NCBI RefSeq assembly: GCF_963678635.1
Contig: NC_087062.1
Coordinates: 61,233,584 to 61,297,583, forward strand
DNA from: Symsagittifera roscoffensis
Lineage: Eukaryota; Xenacoelomorpha; Acoela; Convolutidae
Direction: 5' to 3'
Length of the DNA: 64,000 bases
Part shown: in pieces, positions 43,100 through 53,707 of the stretch
How positions within the stretch are numbered: position 1 is the stretch's first letter
Layout: every line of letters starts with the position of its first letter
The notes under the pieces: model-generated
What the model saw: only the letters and a program-made list of their open reading frames with translations
Database searches by the model: none
What the model was told of the DNA's origin: nothing
Translations under genes and position numbers: made by a program

Positions 43100-44690
43100 C
43101 TAGTCGAAACGGTGAAGGCCGTCTGTTTTCAGGAATAATAATGACGTTCGCAGTATGTACATCAGTTTTGGAATGTAAAAACAATTCTTAAGCAGGAAGA
43201 AAGCAACATGTGACGGAAGCGATTGCAGTCGAATGCACATACGACTGAGTTCGTTGAGTTTATCTTGATGAACAGTTTCTTGTGCCTTTTCGCCAATCGG
43301 GGCACCTAGGAGAACCAAGTCCGTAGGTTCAGTGATGGTCATGTGGGGAAAACTGCTAAGAAGGACTGAATGATTGAATTCTTTTCTCTGGCATCATCGC
43401 AAAATACAATCAATTCAGACTTGTTTTTCAGATTCAGATCCAGTCCGATCTTGACACCCTCTGCTATCACGGTCTCAAGGCCTGTGAGGACATTCTGCCA
43501 CACGATATCACCTATCATTCATCCACGTAGCCAGATTGGAACATTGATATAAGGGCTTTCAGAATATCGTTGATTGCCAGGCAAAATAAAAATACAGCTA
43601 GCGGGTCTTCTTGTTGTGCGCCTTCAGATTAGTCGATAAGAAAATCACCAAATGAAAGACAAGTCGTCTCGCTATAATAAAGATAGAAAAAGTTACTCAG
43701 TTCGGCATATGTTCTTGTAGTTTCTCAGCTACAACATCTCTCCGTATAGAGTTGAAAGCGTTCTTTAAATCGAGTTTAAGTAGTACCGTGGCATCAGTGG
43801 CATTTTCGCAATGCATGTGCAGCGGCTTCAGCGCCGCCCATAACTCCGCAACCCAACTGGTGTGGAAGGAACGGATCTGAATGTCGTTTTGCGGCAATTT
43901 TAGCTGCACATTTTGCGGTCAATCTCCGGAGGACATCTCCTGATGCGATCGGCCGGATTCCACCGTCTTTCTTCGCTAACGCGCATAAATTCGCACCAGC
44001 AATGATCTCGGGGAATATCACCAAAAAGAAGCAAGTTGCAGAATGCTGTTAGAGCACGGAGAAACTGGTCGATATCTTCACCTTTCCCCAAGAAGTCCTT
44101 CAGGTGCTGTGGCCTCAGCCCAGTTGTTGCAGCAGCTGACACGGGCTGGAAGGACATCACTCCTCTCCGTATGTCGTCGACGGTAAGTGACAAAGGATCG
44201 CAGTTTGAATTTGGGAAAGGACGCCTGTCAGGCGGTTCAGGTAATTGATTTTCTTGTAACAATTTCAGTGTAGTGTCGTCGTTGTCAGCTATTCCGCAAT
44301 CAGATGTCAGAAGGCGCACGGAGCCTCTAATTTCGCCTTCGAGCATACTGCTCTGGCCAGTTTCTCGCTTACCGACGCTTTGTTAGGTTTCTTCTGTTTC
44401 TTGGCTGTTTGGATGGTAAACTCGCGCAATTTTGAGAAACCGTCTATCTGCTTGTTCACTATCTGAGCCAGTGACTTTCTTCTGCCAGTCCCACCTCTGT
44501 ATGGCTGACGTAAACAATGACTCGGAAGCGTAAACAGCTTGATCCATAACTCTTCATTAGTAAGATTGTTAACAACATCGGTGAGAGTTTTTGCTGAGAA
44601 TATCTCGGAACTGTCTTCGACTAGACTTCGGGACGCACTCGAGGACGCGTGGCTTATTGGAAAGGTATTTCTGTAGCATGTCCTGAGCAC
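43100..44690 (-). pseudogene. Non-LTR-type reverse transcriptase core, decayed
   Basis: Successive frames give a collinear RT: GLRPQHLKDFLGKGED and LCALAKKDGGIRPIASGDVL (fingers), LLKLDLKNAFNSIRRDVVAE (motif A with its Asp), a motif-B-like GAQQEDPLAVFLFCLAI near 43.6 kb, GYVDE where YxDD is expected near 43.52 kb with a frame break straight after, then VLLGAPIGEKAQET and FFLLKNCFYIPKLMYILRTS (thumb region). The upstream 44,307-44,690 frame is probably the element's N-terminal part. Several frameshifts and stops make it inactive. The family is also present at 49.7 kb. Confidence 0.8.
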
Positions 44691-44805
44691 CAGACAAATA
44701 AGATCCGATTTTGCATCATCTTCGGATAGTCTTATAGTAATCTAGGCCACCTTTCCACGCTGACTGATGACCTCAATTTCAGGCCTCGTATCTGCTAATG
44801 TCCTT

Positions 44806-45303
44806 TCAAATTTCTTCGAGCTGGAAGCTGATAAAACTTGTCCAGCCAATAAGATGAGTGATATTTTTTTTTTCTCTGCTCAGATCAACACTGCTCTGTA
44901 ATCTTACATTTTCGAATTGAGAGGACTTCTTTACCAATGATGGTACTACTGAGCTGGCTTTAGTTTTTATCACTTTCGCGAATTTGGCATTCACAGTTTT
45001 TTAGCTAACCTTACATTTCAGCTTTTTCATCATTGATTTATATTTCTTCAAGCTTTATTTGATGTTTTGACGGAATAATGCTGTGATCCAGTTATCATCG
45101 GCACTGTCCCCCGTGGTTGACACAATCAGATTGTCGGGCTCGATGGATTCCATGGGTTTTACAAAAGTTTTCCACATGATTGATTGATTGAATTCCACTT
45201 GCGTGAAGATCGCCTTATCACATAAAAAAGGCTTTTTCGGATTAATCAGGTCCAAGCAACTCTCGTTGTTCTTTCGGTACTTCTTTATTGTCAAGCGTCT
45301 CAA
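44806..45303 (-). other. Unrecognised open frames upstream of the RT
   Basis: Two frames (62 and 82 codons) on the same strand as the RT. The second includes PKKPFLCDKAIFTQVEFNQS and DNLIVSTTGDSADD. They could be the 5' part of the RT element or of an unrelated gene. No family was recognised. Confidence 0.25.
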
Positions 45304-45326
45304 CTGTTATCTGAATATGACCTTGG

Positions 45327-45557
45327 ATGCCGTTAATTTTGACTTTCTTAAAGAGTGGAACGGCAGTTGAAGAATCAGCTGAGTGTGATGGGGTGGTCCG
45401 TCACCTGGTTTCTCACAGCCACAGAGAGGTTCTGTTTAGGTATTGGGACAAACTGGCAAGAGAAGCTCAACCAATTTGTAATCATTTCGATAACCCAGTC
45501 CTGTATGACGCGCCCAATTGTGCGTATTCAAGACAAGTTGATGATAATATGTCTTAA
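45327..45557 (+). other. Unrecognised coding-looking frame
   Basis: A 76-codon + strand frame (SAECDGVVRHLVSHSHREVL, then WDKLAREAQPICNHFDNPVL) with protein-like residue use, wedged between the RT relic and BEL element 2. No family was recognised. Confidence 0.2.
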
Positions 45558-45769
45558 AGATCTCTTTGTTGAAGTCAAATTTATTACTCATTTGTTCGGA
45601 ACAAATCATGCTATTATTAAAAGATTTTACCGCATTTTTCTTTAATTCATGTGAGACAATTCATGTCATGAATATCCTCGGGGGAAGGAGATCTTATTTG
45701 GAACCGAAGGGGAAGGAGTTGAGCCAAGTTTTTTTTTGTTGTTGTTGTTGTAATACAATTATAGTGGTC

Positions 45770-46440
45770 TTAAATCTTCTTTTTTGGGGTTACGAGGGCA
45801 AGTTTCACCGCTGGTCTCGTTAAAGTACCTAGGGCTGTTTTCAGTTTACACGAGCGCGCGATGCCATCCGAGCCGGTAAAAACTTCTAACACTCGACCCA
45901 GTGGCCAGATGCCTCGTGGTGTAAAGTCCTCAAGTATCCACACGAGGTCATCTTTTTCGAGTGGTTCCTCGGGTTGCGTCCATTTAGTCCTTCTGATGAG
46001 AGTCGGAGCGTACTCTTTAAGTAGACGTCTCCAGAAGCTGTCAAGTCTATCTTTTGCTCGCTTCCAGGACTTGTTGGACAGTTTACTGGTAGATGCTTCG
46101 TAGAAGGCTGCTGCTGGAGCGTAGACGAATGGACGACCCATTAAGAAGTGGTTGGGTGTCAGTGGAAGGTCGTCGTCAAGGTCGCTACTGACATGAGTTA
46201 GCGGACGTGAGTTGAGGATTGCCTCGGTCTCGGCTACGATAGTAGCAAATAGATCTCTTGATAGTCGATCAGAACCGAGATTTAGTAAGAATGCTCGTTT
46301 TATCAATGAGACGAGTCGCTCCCACACGCCGCCAAAATGGGGGGCAGCCGGAGGATTTAGGCGCCATTCAACATTGTGCATTTGTAGCGTTTCAGTTAGG
46401 GTGGTTTCGTTGAAGTTGATTGGTTGAGCGTAGTTGTTTA
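45770..46440 (-). pseudogene. BEL/Pao element 2: integrase C-terminal half
   Basis: The frame reads RLNPPAAPHFGGVWERLVSL with the catalytic Glu in GVWE, then EAILNSRPLTHVSSDLDDDL, PLTPNHFLMGRP, and the terminal domain DDLVWILEDFTPRGIWPLGR...LEVFTGSDGIARS...RPAVKLALV, ending at a stop at 45,770. It is shifted by one base relative to the N-terminal half; the break is at about 46,440 in a GC-alternating run. Confidence 0.9.
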
Positions 46441-47084
46441 CGCGCGCCGACGAAGTAAGTAGCGTTGTCAGAGATTAAAAGCTTAGGTGTGCCTCTCCTA
46501 GCAATAAAACGTCTAATTGCCGTTATACAGTTGTTCGTAGTAAGGTTGTCTGTCGATTCCAGGTGAACCGCGCGAGTAGAGAGGCATGTGAAGAGGCAAA
46601 TATAGCTTTTTTCAGTTGTATCCTTTGTTGCTATGTAGAATGGCCCGATATAGTCAATTCCTGTGTTTTTGAACGGAAATGGGTCGTCAGACGGATCGTC
46701 GAAACGAGTTGGCGGCAAGTCGGCCATGAGTGGATGTAGCCCTTTGCCTTGGAATCTTCTGCAGAGAAAGCAGTTATGTCTTATCTGTCTGAGTGTTTTT
46801 CGGAGCCCAATAATGACAAAACTTTGTTGCAGGTAGTTGCGAATGTACTCAGTGCCGTGGTGCATGCAGCGGCGATGAGCGCTCTCGATCATCATACGCA
46901 CAATTGGGTCCTTTGCGTTAAGAATTATTGGATACTTTGTTGCGTCCGGTAAAGGTGAGTTTCGTAGTCGTCCTCGCGCGCGAATAACACCGTTGTCGAG
47001 AAAAGGTGACAGCTTTTGCAGTTTGTCTTTGTTTTGAACTTGTTGCTTGGTTCGTAGTTGATTGTAGGTGTCACCAAAGGTTTC
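46392..47084 (-). pseudogene. BEL/Pao element 2: integrase N-terminal half
   Basis: It contains the zinc-binding block (SAHRRCMHHGTEYI ... CFLCRRF), the first catalytic Asp in NTGIDYIGPFY, and RFIARRGTPKLLISDNATYF with the second Asp. Codons between 46,901 and 47,084 are also open and continue the domain (FLDNGVIRARGRL), so only the TAA at 47,085-47,087 separates it from the RT/RNase H frame. Confidence 0.9.
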
Positions 47085-48908
47085 TTACTGGGACTGTTGA
47101 TAAAGGAGGAGCTTAGCTTTTTCTAGATCTTCCATAGTGGTAGGACGTTTGCCGTTTCCCTTAAGTGTATCGACAAAAACTATAACCCGAGCTGTGACCC
47201 GAACTAATCGAAACCAATCTGAAAACCTGGAAGAATCGATTAAGGGTGTAGTTGAGGGGCTAACCGTTGTAGCATTACTTTGTTCCATTATTTCGTTGGT
47301 CCCCCAAATAGGCTCATTGTTGAGTAGAAATTGTGGTGCATCCAACCAGAGCTTTGCTACATCTTTAAGTTCAATTCCTCGTGTAGCACTGTCTGCTGGG
47401 TTGAGTCTACCAGGTATGTGTTTCCATTTTTCGGCTTTGCATAAAGTAAGTATTTCACCAACTCTGTTTGCGCAGTAAGTTTTCAGTTTACCAGGTGAAG
47501 CGATCCAGGACAAAACAGTAGTGCTATTCGTCCAAAAGTGAGTGGAGTGGGGCTTTAATCGCATTTCATCAGTAGCGAACTTGCATAGCCGAGCATCCAT
47601 GAGGGCGGCTTGTAATTCCAGTTTAGGAATGCTCTCTTGATTCAGTGGTGCTACCTTGGTTCTGCCAATCAAGAAAGTAGCGTGTATGCCAGAGCTACAA
47701 GCAGTTCGGAAGTAGATGCACGTAGCCATTGCGTCTTGCGACGCGTCGCAGAAAACATGAAGCTGTATATCACTAGGTGACAGCTGTGGACCAAGTAAGC
47801 GCGGCAGTCTAACAGGGGGTACTTGTTTGCATTGGTCAACCAATTTGTCAATTATCGGAACAAAGTCACTGGGCACAGTTTCGTCCCAATGGATACCAGA
47901 CTTCCACAAGTTTTTCAGAAGAATTTTGAGCTTTATGACAAACGGCGCTAGGATGCCTAAGGGGTCGAAAACCCTTGCTACTGTAGAAAGAACTGTTCGG
48001 AGTGTAGATGATGTAGTATTATTTAGCTTGGTTGTTGGTTGCACGAACATCGTATCGTCAGTTGTGTCCCATTTGACACCCAGAACACGATGCACTGTAG
48101 CATTAGTAGAAACTTCGCCTCCATCAATGGAGTAGATCGCGTCATTAGTGTTAGATACGAACTTAGTTAGGTTGAATCCCCCCTGTCTTAGGGAGGATTT
48201 TAGTTGCGTAGTAGAATCTCTAGCCTCGTGTGTCGTGTTGAACGAGTGAACGAAGTCGTCCATGTAAAAGCTTTTGTGAAGCAGTTGAGCAATACTGGGT
48301 TTGGTTATGCAGTAATCGGCAGCTGTTTGATGAAGCGCAAAGATGGCAATGGATGGTGAGCATTTTGCACCAAAGATAAGTCGCGTGTATTGGTATTGTT
48401 TGATACCATTTTTAGTAGGCCAAAGGAAGCGAAGTGCATTTTGATCTTCATCTTTAATACCTATTTGCATAAACATACCTTCAATATCCGCTGATACAGC
48501 CACAGGTTTTTCCCGGAATCGTAGTAGAAGTCCAAACATGTTGTTCAGGAGGTCAGGTCCAGTTTCGAGGCAAGAGTTCAGCGAGACGCCTTTGTACGTT
48601 GAGGCGGCGTTGGCCACTCTGCGTACCTTTCCGGGCTTGTTTGGATTAGTTACAGGGTGATGTGGGAGGTACCAAAGTAATTCAGGTTGCGGGTATTGGA
48701 AAGTAACGGGCTTGACGTAGTTATTTTCCAGGTCGGTAGTAAGCGATTTCTCATAGAGTTGCATGGTTTCAGGGTCTTTTCTGAGCCGTTTTTGTAGCGA
48801 TAGCAGTTGAGCTTTAGCTACCGGATAATTGTTTGGCAATTTTATTTCGTTTTTCCAGAGCAGATTTATTTTGTAGCGATCTCCATCGTGCTCAATACTT
48901 TTTTCCAT
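47085..48908 (-). pseudogene. BEL/Pao element 2: reverse transcriptase and RNase H
   Basis: A long uninterrupted frame of 607 codons. The RT shows WYLPHHPVTNPNKPGKVRRV, SLNSCLETGPDLLNNM, AVSADIEGMFMQIGI (motif A with Asp), RLIFGAKCSPSIAIFAL (motif B) and SFYMDDFVHS (motif C, near 48,260). The RNase H region shows LHVFCDASQDAMATCIYF, IPKLELQAALMDARL and WKHIPGRLNPADSATRG. All visible catalytic Asp and Glu residues are kept. Gag and protease are absent: the element stops abruptly at its 5' side near 48.9 kb, so it is 5'-truncated. Its sequence is clearly a different family from BEL element 1. Confidence 0.92.
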
Positions 48909-49686
48909 AAATCTTAGTTGTCACCTTTATTTTACCCCTCTTCGTCGCATATTTCGGCTGCTGCCCCTTTCGTCGGTACCAGTTTCGCGAAATATCAGCT
49001 AAAGAAACACTTCAGTGGGCTTTTCCCAAGGCCCTCTCTCCTCATTTCATTAGGAAAATCTACCGTAAAAATGCCAATCTGGGTTTTTGAGCTCCAAATC
49101 ACAATGAAACAGCCACTGATTTATTCGTCCAGAGTACTTCCGAGTCTCGCTAAGGTCAAAATTATCAAATCGTTAGAATTATCAAAAAAAAGGTCAAACT
49201 TATCAAAAAAAATCTGATGAATCACAATCTGAAAAACTAGCCACGACTCAAAATCGTTCACTTAGGTCGTTTCATCAAAATCGTTTAAAAAATTCAGATC
49301 ATTTTTTGTTTTAAATCACCCCATTAAAAATCTTATTTTCAAATCTAAAACAAAAAACGAACACTTTTTTTGCACATCGAAATTAATTTCAATACACAAG
49401 TGAATGTCAAAAGTTTTCTATCAATTCATAAAAATATAATAACAACATTAGATACGCATTGTTTTAATAAACAAAACAAAATGTATTATAATTATCGATG
49501 ATTACTTTTCACCTGAGAGCTTCAAGGTGGTTTATATATAAATGTTATCATATAAACTTGAAGCTTTTCCCTGAAACAACCATGAGTTGCCACCTTTATC
49601 ATCTGTTAGTTTGTTCCAGATTATGACGGACTTTTTGAAGAAGAAATTTTCTATGTATTGCCCATTGTATCTGCCACGGCCTGAGC
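48909..49686. other. AT-rich stretch between BEL element 2 and the next RT fragment
   Basis: No supported gene. Several AATAAA and ATTATAAT motifs occur but cannot be assigned. The 99-codon + strand frame at 48,918 is in low-complexity sequence and is not recognised. Confidence 0.35.
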
Positions 49687-50183
49687 TTGAACACTGAGAA
49701 GTGCGAACTTTGTTTTTTGGGACCGACTACTAGTACACAGTATAATTCAATTTTAACACAATTTCGGAAAATATGCCCCAAACTAAAAATAAAAACAAAA
49801 GAAGAACTCCTCATTTTAGGATCTCCAATCGGCGAACTTTGCCGTAAAGAATTGCTCTGCTCGACGAAAAAATTAAGGAGCTTGAAAAGATCTCGGATGT
49901 CATTGACAAACTAGACGCCCATTATGGTTTTTACCCGCTGAAAAATTGCTTTAGCATGCCAAAACTCTTTTATTTTTTGCGTACGAGCCCTTGTTTTTTG
50001 CAAAATTATTTTTTGGAACGCTACGATAAATTACTAAGAAATTTGTTATGCAAGGTCACTAACGTGAAAATGGATGATAACCAGTTTTTACAAGCAGTTC
50101 TCCCGGCAGCCAAAGGAGGCCTGGGCGTTGTGCCAGTCGGTCATATTTGGAAGTTTGACCTTGAGAAAAACAAGAACGCTTAA
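49687..50183 (+). pseudogene. RT fragment, same family as 43.1-44.7 kb, opposite strand
   Basis: Two frames encode EELLILGSPIGELCRKELLC and, after a frameshift near 49.9 kb, LKNCFSMPKLFYFLRTSPCF, then LLRNLLCKVTNVKMDDNQFL and LPAAKGGLGVVPVGHIWK. These match the thumb and post-thumb region of the - strand RT (LLGAPIGEKAQ, LKNCFYIPKLMYILRTS, LGGMGIVQVPKLA). Residues differ widely, so it is an independent, older insertion. Confidence 0.8.
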
Positions 50184-51385
50184 TTTTGGAGTGAAGTTTG
50201 ATTTTTCAAAAATTCGAATGGAGCCTGTCATGCACGATTTTCTCGCGATAACTGAAAACCGAAAAAAGAAATCAGAACGATCGATTAACAATCGCGGGAA
50301 AGTTGCCAGATAAAGCAGTAGGAAATTGCCATTCGCAATTTCCGTCACAATAAAACTAGAGTAGAGCTGTCCTATCTGAAACAGAAGGAAGCGTATTCCC
50401 GAGAATTGGACTATTATTGCTCGACTCGATTATTATTCAAACTGGACTAGAGTGAACCTTCGATGGAAAGGTGGACAGCTTGAGTGTCCCAATGGTTCAC
50501 GAGAAACCATACTCTAGAGTTCAAACTTGGTCCTGTTATTGAAACTGATAAACATTAAACTCATTTAGTTACATTATTTAATTCTCGAGTTGATTACCGA
50601 CTTAATTACTCCCAGTTCTTGAGCGTGCTACGATGTGAGTACTCAATTTAAATTTCTAGAGTGTGTTTTATGATTGTTATGTTGAGGTAAGGCGAGTTTT
50701 AGGTTGATCCATCTGAAATGGATCAAAGTTCCACTGTCTAATAAAAAGTAACTTAACGGATTGTTCTGATCCGGTTTTTAACGGCGTTCATGTATTTTGG
50801 GTATCTAGAGACCTAAGTATGGAGACGTTCTTATTTTTAGAGTGGGGGGATATTTTGGTAGTAGCCTTTAAGCTGCAACGGGTCGTAGTCTCATGTCACA
50901 AGCGAACCGAATTGGCTCCGACTGATTTGAGGTAGAAAAACACAAGAGATAGTGTCCCTGACTCTTGAGCCAATGGTTATAGGGCCTATTTTTCTTAAGC
51001 CTCATGTGTGACTACAGTAGACGAATGTTACATAGTGTTTTTATGGCGCTCCTGGGTGTTTACGACATCAAGACTACGGAGTCGAACCCACTTGAGACAG
51101 CTTCGGGCTGCATGCCCATTCTAGAGTACCGGTGGTACGGTTCGGCAGGAACGTGCAAACCTTCCGGTTGTACCGTGACAGCTTTTTAAGAAAACTCGAG
51201 AAAACTTCCTGGTACGCTCTCCGAACGAGGCTTAGCTAACCGAGTAAAAGGGGGCAACTAGGGGGACAAAAACACGAGCAAAAAACACAAAAAGCGAAAC
51301 AAAAACCAGAAAAGAATTAAAAAAAGAAACAAAAACCATAAAACGAAAAAAGATAGTGACTTTGACACCAGATTAGTTGGATCAA
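50184..51385. other. Upstream flank or 5' LTR region of the Gypsy element
   Basis: Moderate GC, no supported gene. A G-rich AGAGTGGGGGGATAT block lies at about 50,838. An LTR could not be proven because the 3' LTR of the Gypsy element would lie beyond the window. Confidence 0.3.
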
Positions 51386-51477
51386 ACCTTTATATTAATT
51401 AAATAGTATACCCATACTGTTTTACAAGTTCGATCGTTTCGATCAACCTAGCAATTTAACCCAGTAACCTCAATAAA
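51386..51477 (+). promoter_or_regulatory. Possible LTR promoter and polyadenylation signal
   Basis: TTTATATTAATTAAATAG at about 51,389 could be a TATA element and AATAAA at 51,472-51,477 a poly(A) signal, the spacing expected inside an LTR. The start, end and primer-binding site could not be fixed. Speculative. Confidence 0.2.
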
Positions 51478-51540
51478 GTGCCCGAGTGTGGGGCGTTGTC
51501 AAGTGTTTTCAGATAGCTTGGAACTTAGCTGGACAACAAA

Positions 51541-51721
51541 GAGACTTGACTGGAAGAGGTGACCAGCCGAGTGGGAAAGTGGTTCAGGAGCACTTGAGCT
51601 GAACCAATAGGAGACTTGACTGGAAGAGGTGACCAGCCGAGTGGGAAAGTGGTTCAGGAGCACTTGAGCTGAACCAATAGGAGACTGGACTGGAAGAGGT
51701 GACCAGTCGAGTGGGAAAGTA
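51541..51721. repeat. 70-bp direct repeat, about 2.6 units, in the Gypsy leader
   Basis: GAGACTTGACTGGAAGAGGT starts at 51,541 and 51,611, and the third copy (GAGACTGGAC) at 51,681. The first two units are identical. The third diverges after GTGGGAAAGT. Confidence 0.95.
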
Positions 51722-52570
51722 GCCAAGAAGGATTTGGCAGTTCTCGAGTTCTCAAATTGGGCAGAACGGGTATCGTTAAAATCCACATTACATTATAGGA
51801 GATAAGTGTAAAATTGGATAAGCGAAATCCCCCGGTTTTGAGGAACGCTTTTACTTGAGCAGGCCTGGAGACAGGTCTACGGTTTTCTCTTGAGAGGTTT
51901 AGCACCCGGCGCTTAAGGTAATTTTAGGCTTAAGAAGGGGGGCTAAGAAGGGGGGAGGTTAGAAGGGGGGCTGGTTAAGTTAGAGGTTGGCGGTTATAAT
52001 TTGTAAAAAGGGGGGACACATTAGAGTAACTAATTGCTCGGCATCGTCGACTTAGTTACATTAGATATTTACACGCGTTGGTTATAGGAAGCGGATATCC
52101 AAAATTAGAATCAAGTTAAGGTAGGTACCCTGGTCGGATCGGTAGGGGGGAACGGACATAGACAGTTTTTGTGATACCCCATAAGATCGCTAGCAGGGGG
52201 GAGGAAAACGCGTGGCAATTAAGTACCAGACATTTTTTCGATAGAAGGTAGACATTTGTCACCTTTGAATTTTAGGTGGGTTCATCTCTTTGTTTTTATT
52301 ATTTTTTTCTTGCTTAGATTTTTGTTGCATTTTGGTAAGGATTTGTGTTTGGTTTTTATACGAACAGGTGATCACAAGATACCTGCGCACAGGTTTTTGT
52401 TTCAAGTTGCTTGGAACATTGAAAAAGAGGTAACTAAAGAAGGGGGGTCAGCATTTGGCCACTAAGAGAGGGTTTTTGGGAAAATTTTTACTAGAGCTTG
52501 AGTGGTGGTGCAAGGTACAGTGAATCAAGAAGTCCCTAAAACGAAGAAGAAAGAGGTCGCACCGCTCAAA
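51722..52570. other. Gypsy leader, G-rich, no gene
   Basis: It has several runs of five or six G (about 51,940-52,015 and 52,145-52,200). No coding region is supported. It separates the 70-bp repeats from the 14-bp minisatellite. Confidence 0.35.
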
Positions 52571-52574
52571 CACT

Positions 52575-53465
52575 TGTTTGATAGTCTTGGGACAGTGCCA
52601 AAGAAGTCTTGGGACAGTGCAGTCTGGGGACAGTCTTGGGACAGTGCAGTCCTGGGATAGTCTTGGACCAGAGCAGTCTTGATACAGTCTTGGGACAGTA
52701 CAGCCTTGAGACAATACAGTCTTGGGACGCTACGATCTTGGGACAGTGGTCTTGGGATAGTGGTCTTGGGACAGTGGTCTTGGGAGACTAGTCTTGGGAC
52801 AGTGGTCTTGGGACAGTGGTCTTGGGACAGTGGTCTTGGGACAGTGGTCTTGGGATAGTGGTCTTGGGACAGTGGTCTTGGGACACTAGTCTTGGGACAG
52901 TGGTCTTGGGATAGTGGTCTTGGGATATTGGTCTTGGGACAGTGGTCTTGGGACACTAGCCTTGGGACAGGTCTTGGGACAGTGGTCTTGGGACAGTGGT
53001 CTTGGGACAGTGGTCTTGGGACAGTGGTCTTGGGACAGTGGTCTTGGGACAGTGGTCTTGGGACAGTGGTCTTGGGATAGTGGTCTTGGGACAGTGGTCT
53101 TGGGACACTAGCCTTGGGACACTAGTCTTGGGATAGCAGCCTTGGGACACTAGCCTTGGGACAGTAGTCTTGGGACAGTGGCATTGGGACACTAGTCCTG
53201 GTATAGTAGCCTTGAGACACTAGTCTTGGGACAGTAGTCTTGGGACACTAGCCTTGGGACACTAGTCTTGGGACAGTAGTCTTGGGACAGTAGCCTTGGG
53301 ACAGTAGTCTTGGGACAGTAGTCTTGGGACACTAGGCTTGGCAAAGGGGTCTTGGGACACTGACAAAAAGTACTGGGACAGTACCGAACAGTCTTGGGAC
53401 AGTAGAAAGAAAGCCTGGGACGGTACAAAGAAGAGTAGGGACAGTAACTGGAAGACTTGGGACGG
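52575..53465. repeat. 14-bp minisatellite, about 60 units
   Basis: The unit is GTCTTGGGACAGTG, with variants such as GTCTTGGGACACTA and CCTTGGGACAGTA. It is very regular at 52,740-53,110 and more mixed towards both ends. Because 14 is not a multiple of 3 and no frame gains a stop, long apparent proteins appear on both strands (repeated LGQWSWDSG and SQDHCPKTTVPRP). They are repeat artefacts. Confidence 0.95.
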
Positions 53466-53707
53466 TATAAAAATTGAAATAAAATTACAATAAGTATTTT
53501 GAGACAGAACAATACTAATCGGAACCCGGTACGGTTGAAACCACAAATAAAGAAAGTTACTCGAAAGGTTGTGAAAGAGAACTGGGAACAAGGTTTTTAT
53601 CACGTTGTATATTTCCTTTTAAGAATTTTTTCATAATAGATTTTATTCTTAGAATAGAATTGTGTATATAATAATATTGTAAATAAGAGCAATTGTAAAT
53701 AGAAATA
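53466..53707. other. Sequence between minisatellite and gag
   Basis: AT-rich, ending in a long A/T stretch before the gag start codon. No gene. Confidence 0.35.

Larger units (their letters stand above)
39498..43228. repeat. Large tandem duplication (1.75 kb and 1.98 kb copies)
   Basis: Segment 39,498-41,246 recurs at 41,250-43,228. The offset is 1752 bp before the minisatellite and 1983 bp after it; the 231-bp difference is exactly three 77-bp units. The junction lies near 41,243-41,250, where GCGATTGCA is followed by TTTTACGTC. Copy 2 runs on into more of the RT gene, copy 1 does not, so the 3' part of the RT relic was duplicated. The copies are nearly identical and therefore young. Confidence 0.9.

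Noticed and set aside
52525-53192. Long frames on both strands with repeated SQDHCPKTTVPRP or LGQWSWDSG
   Set aside because: They are translations of the 14-bp minisatellite, open in several frames of both strands. There is no independent coding evidence.
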